From the NCBI RefSeq assembly GCF_012926615.1, contig NZ_JABBNU010000008.1, forward strand, positions 124,001 through 188,000: a DNA stretch of 64,000 nucleotides, written 5' to 3'. The stretch comes from Marinigracilibium pacificum. Its GTDB lineage: Bacteria; Bacteroidota; Bacteroidia; Cytophagales; Cyclobacteriaceae. This document shows, in pieces, positions 17,964 through 27,422 of this stretch. The position numbers were made by a program, and so were the translations under genes. Every line of letters starts with the position of its first letter. Positions within the stretch are counted from its first letter, which is position 1. Under the pieces are notes generated by a model. That model had not been told where the DNA came from, did no database searches, and saw only the letters and a list, made by a program, of their open reading frames with translations.

Positions 17964-19309
17964 AATCTGATTGTAAATTCGGTACCAACGTTATCTTCTG
18001 ACTTTACAGAAATAGCTGCTTTATGCTTTCTCAATATTTGCTTGGATATGCTCAAGCCAATACCTGAACCATGTTTTTTGGTAGTGAAAAATGGAATAAA
18101 CAACTTCTCTAATGCTTCTTCATCAATACCTGGCCCATTATCTTCAATTTTAACAATTACTTGATTTTTTGGGCCCTGAGTCGCATGAATTTCAATTTTT
18201 CTCTTTCTATTATCATCTAATTCATCAAAGGCTTGAATAGCATTTTTAACCAGATTAATAAATACTTGCTCAAGTAATTCGGGATCAGCTTTAAGAGTAA
18301 GGTCCTCAGGTATAATTGTACAGATGCATTCTATATTACCTTTTTCAAGGTCATTTTTGAAAAGAGTTTTCAACCTAATGAATATCGAGTTTAGTTCAAC
18401 ATCTTCAAATTTCGGATCCGGTACTCTTGCCAGATTTCTGAAGTCAGACACAAACCTGATCAACCCTTCACTTCTGCGTTGAATAGTCTGGACAGCCATA
18501 TGAATGGTTTCGATATCTTCATTAGAGATAGTATTCATATCATGGCCATTAACAAGCTGTCCTTGTAATTCACCTTCTACAGTTGCAGCTAAAGAACTAA
18601 TTGGAGTAACAGAGTTCATGATTTCGTGAGTCAGTACCCTAATTAGGTTTTGCCACGCTTCCATTTCCTTTTCTTCCAGTTCTGACTGAATATTCTGAAT
18701 TGACACTAATTTAAATTCCTCATTTTTTAGTGTCAGCTCGATAGCATAAATAGCCAATTGAACAATATCATCTTGCTGCTCAATTTTGATTAAGTCCCGG
18801 CCTCCAGTTCTTAACTGATAGCATGAATTAACAAGCAACTCACTTATTGGCCTGAGGTCTTCCATCGACTTAACCTGGCGAACTTTTAATAAGCGCTTAG
18901 CTGCGGTATTCATTATCTGGATTTTTCCAGACTTATCAAAGGTGATTATCCCGATACCAAGGTGCTGGACAATATTTTTAAGGTACTGATAATGAGCTTC
19001 CTTTTCAGCATTAACTTCCTGTAGTTTCTGAAGGATTTTTGATGATGCATCAGGTGCTTCAGTTGTTTTTTTCTGACTTTCAACAGAAAAATCCTCTTCA
19101 CTTAAACTATCGATAATCCCGAGAATCTCCTCGTTAGACTTTTCGATGTATTTAATAAATGAAATTACCTGAAAAACAATTAATAGTAATATCAGTATAC
19201 TTCCCAGAACATTGCCATTTGAATAAATCTGATGAGCAAATAAAAATACTGATATCAATAAAATTGATATTCTAAAAATAATATTAAACCTGAAGGTACT
19301 AGAGACCAT
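17960..19309 (-). CDS. Sensor histidine kinase, NtrY-like
   Basis: The product has 449 residues. Two N-terminal transmembrane helices (about residues 9-27 and 33-52) are followed by a PAS-like domain (GIGIITFDKSGKIQIMN, from about 118). The H-box is RVLTHEIMNSVTPISSL with His228. ATP-binding boxes follow: NLVKNAIQAF, VKIEDNGPGI and FFTTKKHGSGIGLSISK. It should phosphorylate the sigma-54 activator encoded just upstream, whose 3' end overlaps its start by 11 bp, implying translational coupling. The sensed signal is unknown; there is no large periplasmic domain. Confidence 0.92.
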   Translation of the reverse strand: MVSSTFRFNIIFRISILLISVFLFAHQIYSNGNVLGSILILLLIVFQVISFIKYIEKSNEEILGIIDSLSEEDFSVESQKKTTEAPDASSKILQKLQEVNAEKEAHYQYLKNIVQHLGIGIITFDKSGKIQIMNTAAKRLLKVRQVKSMEDLRPISELLVNSCYQLRTGGRDLIKIEQQDDIVQLAIYAIELTLKNEEFKLVSIQNIQSELEEKEMEAWQNLIRVLTHEIMNSVTPISSLAATVEGELQGQLVNGHDMNTISNEDIETIHMAVQTIQRRSEGLIRFVSDFRNLARVPDPKFEDVELNSIFIRLKTLFKNDLEKGNIECICTIIPEDLTLKADPELLEQVFINLVKNAIQAFDELDDNRKRKIEIHATQGPKNQVIVKIEDNGPGIDEEALEKLFIPFFTTKKHGSGIGLSISKQILRKHKAAISVKSEDNVGTEFTIRF

Positions 19310-20681
19310 GCTTTTCTAATCTTCTGTATAATGCAGCTCTGGTTAATCCCAGTTCTTTTGCTGCTTTTGATATATTTCCGCTATGCTTATTGATAGCTTT
19401 TTGAACAACTTGCTTTTCAACTTCATCAAGGTTAAAAACATCCTCGCCTAAAATAGGTTCATCTGATTTTTGGGTTGAAAGCAAGAAGTTATCTTCTTCA
19501 AGCACTTCGCTATCACACATAATAACCGATCTTTCCACTACATGTTGAAGTTCTCGAATATTTCCAGGCCATTGATAAGCCTTTAGCTTCTTCATGGCAT
19601 TGGCAGAAACACGTTGAACAGGTTTCCGGTATTTTTTTGTGTATATCTTAACAAAATGTTCTACAAGTAAAGGAATATCATCCCGACGCTCTCTTAACGA
19701 AGGCAATCTTATCTCGACAGTATTTATTCTGTAAAGAAGGTCTTGTCTAAATGAATTTGATGATACCATTTCATAAAGAGGCATATTAGTAGCACAGATC
19801 AACCTGATATCAATTGGAACTGTTTTGTTTGATCCAATTCGTCTGACTTCCCTGTTTTGAAGAGCAGCAAGTAACTTAGCTTGAAGTGGTAAACTCAAGT
19901 TTCCTATTTCATCGAGAAAAAGAGTTCCTTTATTTGCAACTTCAAACCTTCCTGCCCTATCTTCTTTTGCATCGGTAAATGAACCCTTTTTATGACCAAA
20001 AAGTTCACTTTCAAACAAGGTTTCAGTAATAGCACCCATGTCTACAGAAACGAATACTTCATTCTCTCTAAGAGATCTGGCATGTAATGCTCTGGAAACA
20101 AGCTCTTTTCCGGTACCGTTCTCACCTAGAATTAATACATTAGCGTCAGTTTTTGCAACCTTGTCTATCAAATTGAAAACCTCTTTCATTGGCTCACTTT
20201 CTCCAATGATATCTCTGAAAGGTTGTGAAATTTCTTCTTCTAAGGATTTTTTAGCGCTACTTAGTTGTTCGACCTTATTATATGATTGCTTAAGCCTTGA
20301 AGCAGCAGTTATAGTCGCTACAAGCTTTTCATTTTGCCATGGTTTTAAGACGAAATCAGTAGCACCTTCTTTTAGAGAACGCACTGCCATTTCGACGTCA
20401 CCAAAAGCCGTAATCAAGATAACAACTGCGTTAGGATCCTTTTCTTTGATTTGCTGAAGCCAAAAAAATCCTTCCTTTCCTGATGTGATATCCTTACTAA
20501 AATTCATATCGAGAAGGATAACATCATAGCTATCGTTATTAAGTAAAAAAGGAATTTTCTTAGGATTCTTTTCTATAATTACCTCTTTCGCGTGTTTTTT
20601 TAATAGCAGTTTTGCTGCTAATAACACATCCTCATCATCATCAATTATCAATATCTTACCGAGATCTTTTTCTTCCATCAT
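19299..20681 (-). CDS. Sigma-54-dependent response regulator, NtrC family
   Basis: The product has 460 residues. The receiver domain has Asp58 as likely phosphoacceptor (VILLDMNF). The AAA+ domain has Walker A GENGTGKE (186-193) and Walker B TLFLDEIGNL. A Fis-type helix-turn-helix ends the protein (SGNISKAAKELGLTRAALYRRLEKHGL). The sigma-54 contact loop, normally GAFTGA, reads GSFTDA (233-238), whereas the second activator in this window has GSFTGA. The upstream region contains a palindrome and a TTGGCAC element that suggest autoregulation. Confidence 0.93.
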   Translation of the reverse strand: MMEEKDLGKILIIDDDEDVLLAAKLLLKKHAKEVIIEKNPKKIPFLLNNDSYDVILLDMNFSKDITSGKEGFFWLQQIKEKDPNAVVILITAFGDVEMAVRSLKEGATDFVLKPWQNEKLVATITAASRLKQSYNKVEQLSSAKKSLEEEISQPFRDIIGESEPMKEVFNLIDKVAKTDANVLILGENGTGKELVSRALHARSLRENEVFVSVDMGAITETLFESELFGHKKGSFTDAKEDRAGRFEVANKGTLFLDEIGNLSLPLQAKLLAALQNREVRRIGSNKTVPIDIRLICATNMPLYEMVSSNSFRQDLLYRINTVEIRLPSLRERRDDIPLLVEHFVKIYTKKYRKPVQRVSANAMKKLKAYQWPGNIRELQHVVERSVIMCDSEVLEEDNFLLSTQKSDEPILGEDVFNLDEVEKQVVQKAINKHSGNISKAAKELGLTRAALYRRLEKHGL

Positions 20682-20703
20682 TATTGTGATTATATAATTA
20701 CCC

Positions 20704-20721
20704 TGTCTAATAATGTGCCAA
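20704..20721 (-). promoter_or_regulatory. Candidate sigma-54 (-24/-12) promoter of the NtrC/NtrY-like operon
   Basis: The minus strand reads TTGGCACATTATTAGACA. The -24 half (TTGGCAC) is perfect. At the required 10-base spacing from GG the -12 half is GA instead of GC. The response-regulator ATG is 23 bases downstream of the element. Only partial consensus, so moderate support. Confidence 0.4.
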
Positions 20722-20772
20722 CATCGAAAAGTGCCTATAAGGCTTGTTTATAGTATAATGGCGTTTTACCGA

Positions 20773-20819
20773 TGTTCATTAATGAACACAATATAGGTGA
20801 TTTGTACCATTTACGAACA
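20773..20819. promoter_or_regulatory. Palindromic enhancer or operator pair upstream of the NtrC-like operon
   Basis: TGTTCATTAATGAACA (20773-20788) is a perfect 16-bp palindrome. A second, degenerate copy with TGTAC and GAACA arms lies at 20803-20819, about 30 bp away (roughly three helical turns). The perfect copy is centred about 62 bp upstream of the candidate -24 element, a normal place for an activator site. Confidence 0.5.
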
Positions 20820-20835
20820 TCAGCAGAGAAAAAAA

Positions 20836-21621
20836 TTATTTGCAGCGGTATATTTCTGTGCTTAATGGAAGAATATGCCCTTGAGTGGAATAATAATATA
20901 GCTTTCCTTCTATGATTTTAATCGAGTCTTTCTCCTGATAATCAATAGATAAGCCGTCACAATTGTAAATATTATTCTGTCGAAGATCAAAAATATAACT
21001 CAAATCATTTTCAGAATGTAAAATCAGATTTTTGCCCTGATACCCAATCACTTTATCAATTTTAGGAATATCAATAAATTGAATGTTATTTGTTGTAACA
21101 TACCCTATTCTCCCATTTGATAAAAATAAAGAAGGAAGTCTTGAAGGAAGGACAAAGCTAACATCATCTTTAGAAAGTAGTTGATCAGCTTCAAACTCTT
21201 GAACCTGACCAGTTTTAAGATCAATATTTATAAGTTTTTGACCACCAAATGAGAGTCCGGAAAAAGCATCAAAACCCTGATAAAACATGATATCAATAGG
21301 AGTAGATACATAATCTAAAATAGAAATTTCACGTACAAGGTTAAGGTTGCCATCCAGAAAATTGATTTGCTGTGTTTGGGGTTCAAATGTTATAATCTCG
21401 TTTCCACCTGAAAACACAAGTTGATTTTTAAATCTGGTAGGAAATACCCTTTCGGTATCATTGACAACATCCTTAATTATTATCGATTGATTGGTGACAA
21501 TAGCTAAATAAGTTCCACCAAGTGGTATTAATTCAATATTTTTTAACTGGCTTTGGGCAAGACAGAAGTTACTTAGAATTATGATACATAAAAGATGAAA
21601 TATCAACCTTTGAAAGTGCAT
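20836..21621 (-). CDS. Hypothetical secreted protein, beta-propeller-like
   Basis: The product has 261 residues and I do not recognise a family. It has a signal peptide (LIFHLLCIIILSNFCLAQ). The rest is made of short beta-rich repeats such as TYLAIVTNQSIIIKD, GGQKLINIDLKTGQVQEF and NIQFIDIPKIDKVIGYQGKNLILH, which resemble propeller blades. Its start overlaps the 3' end of lpxH by 19 bp, so it is probably translated from the same mRNA. It could be an envelope protein linked to lipid A synthesis only by position. Confidence 0.7.
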   Translation of the reverse strand: MHFQRLIFHLLCIIILSNFCLAQSQLKNIELIPLGGTYLAIVTNQSIIIKDVVNDTERVFPTRFKNQLVFSGGNEIITFEPQTQQINFLDGNLNLVREISILDYVSTPIDIMFYQGFDAFSGLSFGGQKLINIDLKTGQVQEFEADQLLSKDDVSFVLPSRLPSLFLSNGRIGYVTTNNIQFIDIPKIDKVIGYQGKNLILHSENDLSYIFDLRQNNIYNCDGLSIDYQEKDSIKIIEGKLYYYSTQGHILPLSTEIYRCK

Positions 21622-22397
21622 AGCTTAAAGTTTTCACCATCAAAAACTCCATAAGGTGAGCCAGTCATCCATTCGCCGATATTATAGTAACGACTATCAG
21701 GCTCAACTTCCAAATCAAGCACAAGATGACGGTGACCACAGATATACATATCGAAATGATCTGTTTTTTCAGATTCTTTACAATATAACCAAATATTTTC
21801 CTTGAACTTATCTTCAAATGATTGTTCGAGTCCGTTGTTCTTTTTCTTACTTTGAGATGACCAGAAATGTGCTATCCCCATACCAATAGCAGGATGCAAT
21901 AAAGCAAAAAGCCATTGACATAACTTACTACGGAATACCTTCTTCAATAGTTTATAGGACTTATCTCCAGGCCCTAAGCCATCACCATGATGGACGAACA
22001 ACCTCTTGCCATTAACCTTTAATATTAGCTCATCAGAAATAATAGATGCCCCGGTTATCTCAGGAATATAATCAAACATCCACATATCGTGATTTCCCTT
22101 AAAAAAATATACAGGGATACCCTTTTTAACTACTTCTCTAACCTGATTTAAAAAGCCGATAAAGCCTTTCGGGACAACCTTGCGGTATTCAAACCAAAAA
22201 TCAAATATGTCTCCAACCAAAAACACCACATGAGCATCATCAGAAATTGATTTTAACCAGGCTATAATCTTCTCTTCCCTTTCCTGACTTGTATCAAATG
22301 CATCAACACCTAAATGAAAATCAGAGGCAAAGTATAGCTTTTTACCAGTTTGAAGATCAATATTAATTTCAGGCATATCTTTAAAAAATTTGTGCAA
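21603..22397 (-). CDS. lpxH: UDP-2,3-diacylglucosamine diphosphatase
   Basis: The product has 264 residues and the calcineurin-like metallophosphoesterase motifs: FASDFHLG, VGDIFDFWFE, KGNHD, and CGHRHLVLDLE, plus the LpxH feature HHGDGLGPGD. It hydrolyses UDP-2,3-diacylglucosamine to lipid X in lipid A synthesis, at the inner membrane. An internal ATG seven codons in (MPEINIDL) is an alternative start. A downstream gene of unknown function overlaps its end. Confidence 0.92.
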   Translation of the reverse strand: MHKFFKDMPEINIDLQTGKKLYFASDFHLGVDAFDTSQEREEKIIAWLKSISDDAHVVFLVGDIFDFWFEYRKVVPKGFIGFLNQVREVVKKGIPVYFFKGNHDMWMFDYIPEITGASIISDELILKVNGKRLFVHHGDGLGPGDKSYKLLKKVFRSKLCQWLFALLHPAIGMGIAHFWSSQSKKKNNGLEQSFEDKFKENIWLYCKESEKTDHFDMYICGHRHLVLDLEVEPDSRYYNIGEWMTGSPYGVFDGENFKLCTFKG

Positions 22398-22433
22398 AGG
22401 TGCACTTTTTGTTCAATAAATTATGAGCAAAAT

Positions 22434-22462
22434 AAAAAAAGCCGGGCATAAATATACCCGGC
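22434..22462 (-). terminator. Intrinsic terminator after ftsH
   Basis: GCCGGGCATA (22441-22450) pairs with TATACCCGGC (22453-22462) apart from one mismatch, and the minus strand continues with seven T residues. It lies 23 bases beyond the ftsH stop and about 45 bases upstream of lpxH. Confidence 0.88.
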
Positions 22463-22484
22463 TTTACTAAATTTTATATCCAGA

Positions 22485-24578
22485 TCAAGATTTTGAATCA
22501 TCTTCCGGCTTATCATTTGAAGATTCAACCTCAGCAGTTTCCGGTTTGCTATGACCATTTTCTAATGAATGATCATTATGATTTAACTCTTTTTCTCTTT
22601 TTTCCTTTTCTTCTTCAGAATCAGTAAACTTCTGGTAAGTTGTTTGATGCTGGAATGGTCTTGGACCAATCAGATTTGTCAGATCGTTTTGGAAAAGAAT
22701 CTCTTTTTCAAGTAATTCTTTTGCCAAAATTTCTAACTTGTCTTGCTTTTCCATTAAGAGCTTTTTCACTCTTTCGTAAGCAGAAGAAACAATCTTCTTA
22801 ACCTCCTCATCGATTAACTTAGCAGTATTTTCTGAATATGGTTTAGTCATTGAGTATTCACTCTGACCTTTAGAATCATAGAACGAAACATTTCCGATCT
22901 TATCATTCATACCATAAACAGTTACGATTGAATAAGCCATTTTCGTCACTCTTTCAAGATCTGACAATGCTCCGGTAGAAATTTTATTAAATGTAATTTC
23001 TTCGGCAGCTCTACCTCCCAGAGCCATACACATTTCATCAATCAATTGCTCAGTCTGGTATAAAAACTGCTCTTTCGGAAGATACTGAGCATATCCAAGT
23101 GCTGCAATCCCCCTCGGAACAATACTTACCTTTACTAAAGGATCAGCATGCTCAAGGAACCATCCTGCAACAGCATGACCTGCTTCATGGTAAGCAACAA
23201 TTTTCTTTTCTTCCGGAGAAATTATTTTGTTTTTCTTCTCAAGACCACCAATTACTCTGTCGATAGCATCTTGAAAATCCTGCATATCGACTTTGTCTTT
23301 ATTCTTTCTAGCTGCGATTAATGCTGCTTCATTACAAACATTAGCAATTTCAGCACCAGCAAAACCAGGAGTCTGAGCAGCTAATTTTTTAGCATCAACC
23401 TCATTATCAAGTCTGATAGGCTTAAGGTGTACTTTAAAGATTGCAGTACGACCAACTATATCTGGTTTGTCTACACTTATTTGACGGTCAAAACGCCCTG
23501 GTCTAAGTAAAGCTTGGTCAAGTACATCAGGTCTGTTTGTAGCAGCAAGAATAATTACTCCACTATCAGTTGAAAACCCATCCATCTCCACAAGAAGAGA
23601 GTTCAAAGTATTTTCACGTTCATCGTTTGATCCTGGCATATGACCTTTACCACGACTTCTACCTATTGCATCGATCTCATCTATAAATACAATACAAGGA
23701 GCTTTTTCCTTTGCCTGCTTAAATAAGTCTCTAACCCTGGCAGCACCAACCCCAACAAACATCTCAACGAAATCTGAACCAGACAAGCTGAAAAACGGTA
23801 CTGCAGCTTCTCCGGCAACAGCTTTAGCAAGCAAAGTTTTACCAGTACCCGGAGGGCCTACAAGCAACGCACCTTTAGGGATTTTACCTCCAAGCTTAGT
23901 GAATTTACCCGGGTTCTTCAGGAATTCAACAATTTCCTTAACCTCTTCTTTAGCTTCATCAAGGCCAGCAACATCATTGAAAGTAACCTTAACCTTATTT
24001 TCAGCATCAAAAAGAGCAGCTTTAGACTTACCAATATTAAATATTTGTCCTCCAGGACCACCAGCGCCAGTCATTCTTCTCATCAGGAAGAAAAACCCAA
24101 TGATCATTAAGAAGATTAAACCATAGCTAAAGAAAAACTCCCCTAGCGATTCTCTGTCTGATATTTCAAGACCGGGTTGATCTCCTCCTGCTTCCGCCTC
24201 AAGCTTACTAAAGTCTTCAGCGAATTTTTCGGCACCGGCTACTTTAAAGAAGAAATGTGGGCCTCCGGTAAAACCAAAGGTTGAATTTCCATTTAACTTC
24301 TCTTTATATTTTTCATTATTAAGTGCTTCATCCTTCAAATAAACTTCAACCAATTCTTGGTTTTTTATCAGCTCCACCCTTTTAACGTCCTTATTAAGGT
24401 ACATTTCCTCGAATTTTTTTTGAGTAGTTCGGGTGGCTCCTCCTGAGTTATTTAACATCATGAAACCAACAAGTACCGACAGGATGATTAGAATCACCAG
24501 CATTTGATAATTCTGCCTGCGCGGATTTTTATTGGGAAGCAAGTTTTTTTTGCCTTTATTTTTTCCCTCGTTTGCCAT
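22485..24578 (-). CDS. ftsH: ATP-dependent zinc metalloprotease FtsH
   Basis: The product has 697 residues. Two membrane spans (26-43 and about 150-167) flank a periplasmic domain. The AAA+ module has Walker A GPPGTGKT (241-248), Walker [13 protein letters not shown] and the SRH. The zinc site HEAGH is at 464-468. The C-terminal tail is acidic and low-complexity. FtsH degrades membrane and short-lived cytosolic proteins. It lies 73 bp downstream of rsfS on the same strand. Confidence 0.98.
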   Translation of the reverse strand: MANEGKNKGKKNLLPNKNPRRQNYQMLVILIILSVLVGFMMLNNSGGATRTTQKKFEEMYLNKDVKRVELIKNQELVEVYLKDEALNNEKYKEKLNGNSTFGFTGGPHFFFKVAGAEKFAEDFSKLEAEAGGDQPGLEISDRESLGEFFFSYGLIFLMIIGFFFLMRRMTGAGGPGGQIFNIGKSKAALFDAENKVKVTFNDVAGLDEAKEEVKEIVEFLKNPGKFTKLGGKIPKGALLVGPPGTGKTLLAKAVAGEAAVPFFSLSGSDFVEMFVGVGAARVRDLFKQAKEKAPCIVFIDEIDAIGRSRGKGHMPGSNDERENTLNSLLVEMDGFSTDSGVIILAATNRPDVLDQALLRPGRFDRQISVDKPDIVGRTAIFKVHLKPIRLDNEVDAKKLAAQTPGFAGAEIANVCNEAALIAARKNKDKVDMQDFQDAIDRVIGGLEKKNKIISPEEKKIVAYHEAGHAVAGWFLEHADPLVKVSIVPRGIAALGYAQYLPKEQFLYQTEQLIDEMCMALGGRAAEEITFNKISTGALSDLERVTKMAYSIVTVYGMNDKIGNVSFYDSKGQSEYSMTKPYSENTAKLIDEEVKKIVSSAYERVKKLLMEKQDKLEILAKELLEKEILFQNDLTNLIGPRPFQHQTTYQKFTDSEEEKEKREKELNHNDHSLENGHSKPETAEVESSNDKPEDDSKS

Positions 24579-24651
24579 TCTTTACACGTTACAGTTTATG
24601 TGTTGATACATTAACGTTCAATATAATACTTTGTTCGTAATGCCTTAAAAA

Positions 24652-25008
24652 TTAAACAATATTTTCGTAGGTTTTAATATCTGCATCTCCCCAAAGATTC
24701 TCGAGATTATAATGTTCCCTGTCTTTTTGTGAAAATACATGAGCAACTACATCGACAAAATCGATGATCACCCATTGCCTATTTTGAGTCCCTTCTTTAT
24801 TAAACGGATTTTCTGAAGCTTGTTCAAAAACTTTCTTCTCAATCGAATCTGCAATTGCCTCGATCTGCGTATCAGACCCACCGGTACAAATAACGAAATA
24901 ATCTGAGATGGAGTTCTTCACTTCGCGAAGATCAAGAAGTACGATATCTTTCGCTTTCTTATCTTGCATTCCTTCAACTACTAATGCAGCAAGTTCTGAT
25001 GAATTCAT
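24652..25008 (-). CDS. rsfS: Ribosomal silencing factor RsfS
   Basis: The 118-residue product matches the RsfS/Iojap family: DIVLLDLREVKNSISDYFVICTG, then WVIIDFVDVVAHVFSQKDREHYNLENLWGDA. It binds L14 and blocks subunit joining in stationary phase. It is divergent from birA (45 bp between starts) and upstream of ftsH. Confidence 0.95.
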   Translation of the reverse strand: MNSSELAALVVEGMQDKKAKDIVLLDLREVKNSISDYFVICTGGSDTQIEAIADSIEKKVFEQASENPFNKEGTQNRQWVIIDFVDVVAHVFSQKDREHYNLENLWGDADIKTYENIV

Positions 25009-25053
25009 TTATTATTGTATAAAAATTGTTTTGTCAAAAGTAATCAAAAATAA

Positions 25054-25821
25054 TTGCATAAAAATTCTACCAATCTTTTAATATTAGGCAGAACGTCTGA
25101 TTATCTGCCATCATGTCAGTCTACTAATGACATTGCAGCCGAAATGCTGTCAACAAAAAATCCAATTGACGGCCATGTTGTCTGGACTACCGATCAAACT
25201 GCCGGTAAGGGTCAGCGAGGAAACACCTGGGAGTCAGAACCAGGAAAAAACCTGCTTTTAAGTATCATTTTATATCCTAAATTCTTAAATGCAAGCAATC
25301 AATTCTTGTTAACTATGGCTATCAGCCTTGGAGTAAGAGATGCTATACAATTTTTAATTCCTAACAAGGAAGTACTCATAAAATGGCCCAATGATATTTA
25401 CGTTGAAAATTATAAAATTGCTGGAATCTTGATTGAAAACACATTAAAGAACAGTAATTTGGATCAATCAATCGTTGGGATTGGCAGTAATGTCAATCAA
25501 AGAGATAAACTTCATGAACATGCCACTTCGATAGCGACAGAATTAGGCTCTGAAGTTGAAATTAATGATTATTTCCAATTATTACTCAAAAATATTGAAG
25601 TCTACTATCTTAAATTAAGATCAGGTAAAGAGTCATATTTAAAATCCATTTATTATCGAAAAATGCTTTGGTATCAGGAGGAAAAGCTATTTAGTTCCGG
25701 AGAAAAGTATTTTCACGGCACCATCCTGGGAGTAAACAATGAAGGTAAAATTCAGATTTCAACCGAAGAGGGAATTCGGTCATTTGGATTAAAAGAGATC
25801 AAATTTATCATTAACAGATAG
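25054..25821 (+). CDS. birA: Biotin--[acetyl-CoA-carboxylase] ligase
   Basis: The product has 255 residues and contains the BirA catalytic pieces: SCQSTNDIAAEML, TDQTAGKGQRGNTWES (the biotinyl-AMP loop), LLLSIILYP and KWPNDIYVENYKIAGILIE. It lacks an N-terminal DNA-binding domain, so it is a plain ligase. It would biotinylate the carrier protein encoded at 6.8 kb. The start is TTG: an in-frame TAA lies directly before it, and the next in-frame ATG would remove the conserved STN motif. Confidence 0.92.
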   Translation: MHKNSTNLLILGRTSDYLPSCQSTNDIAAEMLSTKNPIDGHVVWTTDQTAGKGQRGNTWESEPGKNLLLSIILYPKFLNASNQFLLTMAISLGVRDAIQFLIPNKEVLIKWPNDIYVENYKIAGILIENTLKNSNLDQSIVGIGSNVNQRDKLHEHATSIATELGSEVEINDYFQLLLKNIEVYYLKLRSGKESYLKSIYYRKMLWYQEEKLFSSGEKYFHGTILGVNNEGKIQISTEEGIRSFGLKEIKFIINR

Positions 25822-25936
25822 TAAGATTTACCCCTAATTTCTTCAGGAATAAATCCTTAAACGTAAATTTTTACAAACATACTTAGTAAATTTGCGTTTC
25901 TAAATTGAGAAAAATATTATCAATAGTAATATCATT

Positions 25937-27250
25937 ATGATTGAAGCAAAAGACACCAAATTAAAGTACAAAGTAAAAGATATTAACCTTGCAGAATGGG
26001 GACGCCTTGAAATTGAGCTTGCAGAAGCGGAAATGCCAGGTTTGATGTCACTTAGAGAGGAGTTTGGTAAAGAAAAGCCTTTAAAAGGCGCTAGAATTGC
26101 CGGATGTCTTCACATGACTATCCAGACTGCAGTATTAATTGAAACTCTTGTAGAATTAGGAGCTGAAGTTCAGTGGTCATCTTGTAACATATTCTCTACT
26201 CAGGATCATGCTGCTGCAGCAATAGCTAAAGCTGGAGTTCCTGTTTATGCATGGAAAGGATTAACTGAAGAAGAATACGATTGGTGTATTGAGCAAACAC
26301 TTATTTTCGAGGATGGTCAACCACTAAATATGATTCTTGATGATGGTGGAGACCTAACCAACGTTGTTTTAGATAAGTACCCGGAAATGGCTCAAAACAT
26401 TAAAGGTATATCTGAAGAAACAACAACAGGTGTATTAAGATTGATTGAGCGTGAGAAGAAAGGAACTCTTCCAATGCCAGCTATCAATGTTAATGATTCG
26501 GTTACAAAATCAAAATTCGACAATAAATACGGATGTAAGGAGTCTCTAGTTGATGCTATCAGAAGAGCTACAGACGTTATGATTGCTGGTAAAGTTGCTG
26601 TTGTTGGTGGCTATGGTGATGTTGGTAAAGGATCAGCTGCTTCTTTAAGAGGTGCTGGAGCTCGAGTTATTGTTACTGAAATTGATCCGATATGTGCTCT
26701 ACAAGCAGCAATGGATGGTTTTGAAGTAAAGAAAATGATTGATGCTGTTGAAGAAGCTGATATTGTTGTTACTGCGACTGGAAATAAAGATATTATTAAA
26801 GGTGATCATTTCACAAAAATGAAAGATAAGACCATTGTGTGTAATATTGGTCACTTTGATAATGAGATAGATGTAGCTTGGTTAAACAAAAACCATGGTG
26901 GTTCAAAAGTAACTATTAAGCCTCAAGTTGATAAGTACACTATAAACGGAAAAGATATTATTCTTCTTGCTGAAGGACGTCTTGTAAACCTTGGTTGTGC
27001 TACTGGCCACCCTAGTTTTGTAATGTCAAATTCATTTACTAACCAGACGTTAGCTCAAATCGAACTTTGGAAAAGCGGTGATAAATATGAAAATAAGGTT
27101 TATACACTTCCAAAACATCTTGATGAGAAAGTAGCAAAACTTCACTTATCAAAAATTGGTGTTGTTTTAGATGAGTTAACTGATGAGCAGGCTGCTTACA
27201 TTGGAGTTTCTAAAGAAGGACCATTCAAGCCTGATTATTATAGATATTAA
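25937..27250 (+). CDS. ahcY: Adenosylhomocysteinase
   Basis: The product has 437 residues. It has [24 protein letters not shown]-type substrate residues, the NAD-binding motif [30 protein letters not shown] (about residues 222-251) and the C-terminal PFKPDYYRY. It hydrolyses S-adenosylhomocysteine to adenosine and homocysteine. Upstream there is a -7-like TAAATTTG near 25888 but no clear -33 box. Confidence 0.98.
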   Translation: MIEAKDTKLKYKVKDINLAEWGRLEIELAEAEMPGLMSLREEFGKEKPLKGARIAGCLHMTIQTAVLIETLVELGAEVQWSSCNIFSTQDHAAAAIAKAGVPVYAWKGLTEEEYDWCIEQTLIFEDGQPLNMILDDGGDLTNVVLDKYPEMAQNIKGISEETTTGVLRLIEREKKGTLPMPAINVNDSVTKSKFDNKYGCKESLVDAIRRATDVMIAGKVAVVGGYGDVGKGSAASLRGAGARVIVTEIDPICALQAAMDGFEVKKMIDAVEEADIVVTATGNKDIIKGDHFTKMKDKTIVCNIGHFDNEIDVAWLNKNHGGSKVTIKPQVDKYTINGKDIILLAEGRLVNLGCATGHPSFVMSNSFTNQTLAQIELWKSGDKYENKVYTLPKHLDEKVAKLHLSKIGVVLDELTDEQAAYIGVSKEGPFKPDYYRY

Positions 27251-27274
27251 TCACAAATTGATTCAAATAAGATT

Positions 27275-27305
27275 AAAGAGGTTGTGGAAGCAACCTCTTT
27301 TTTTC
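27275..27305 (+). terminator. Intrinsic terminator after ahcY
   Basis: AAAGAGGTTG (27275-27284), a 6-base loop and CAACCTCTTT (27291-27300) form a perfect 10-bp stem followed by T residues. It ends ahcY and isolates it from the noncoding region beyond. Confidence 0.9.
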
Positions 27306-27322
27306 TGTAGAACGATTCCACA
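27306..27322. promoter_or_regulatory. Palindromic site 1, candidate enhancer-binding site
   Basis: TGTAGAACGATTCCACA has 7-bp arms (TGTAGAA and TTCCACA, one mismatch) around 3 bases. Its reverse complement carries the same arms as site 2 at 27588-27604, including the flanking CAAAG. It is centred about 84 bp upstream of the GG of the TTTTGGCATGG element. Confidence 0.5.
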
Positions 27323-27396
27323 CTTTGAGGTTATATTCTTAACAAGACCACACCCCTTAAAAACATAAATCACTGAATAACAAACAATTAAGGTTT

Positions 27397-27414
27397 TGGC
27401 ATGGTAATTTCAAT
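27397..27414 (+). promoter_or_regulatory. Candidate sigma-54 promoter 1
   Basis: TTGGCATGGTAATTTCAA matches the -24 element except T for C, and has TTTCA where the -12 element should read TTGCA, at the correct spacing. No Bacteroidota -33/-7 pair is seen nearby. The predicted start is near 27423. Confidence 0.4.
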
Positions 27415-27422
27415 ATAGAATA

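Noticed and set aside
27275-27305. Considered as part of a riboswitch for ahcY
   Set aside because: It lies after the ahcY stop and is a plain terminator; the 116-bp region before ahcY shows no recognisable riboswitch fold.
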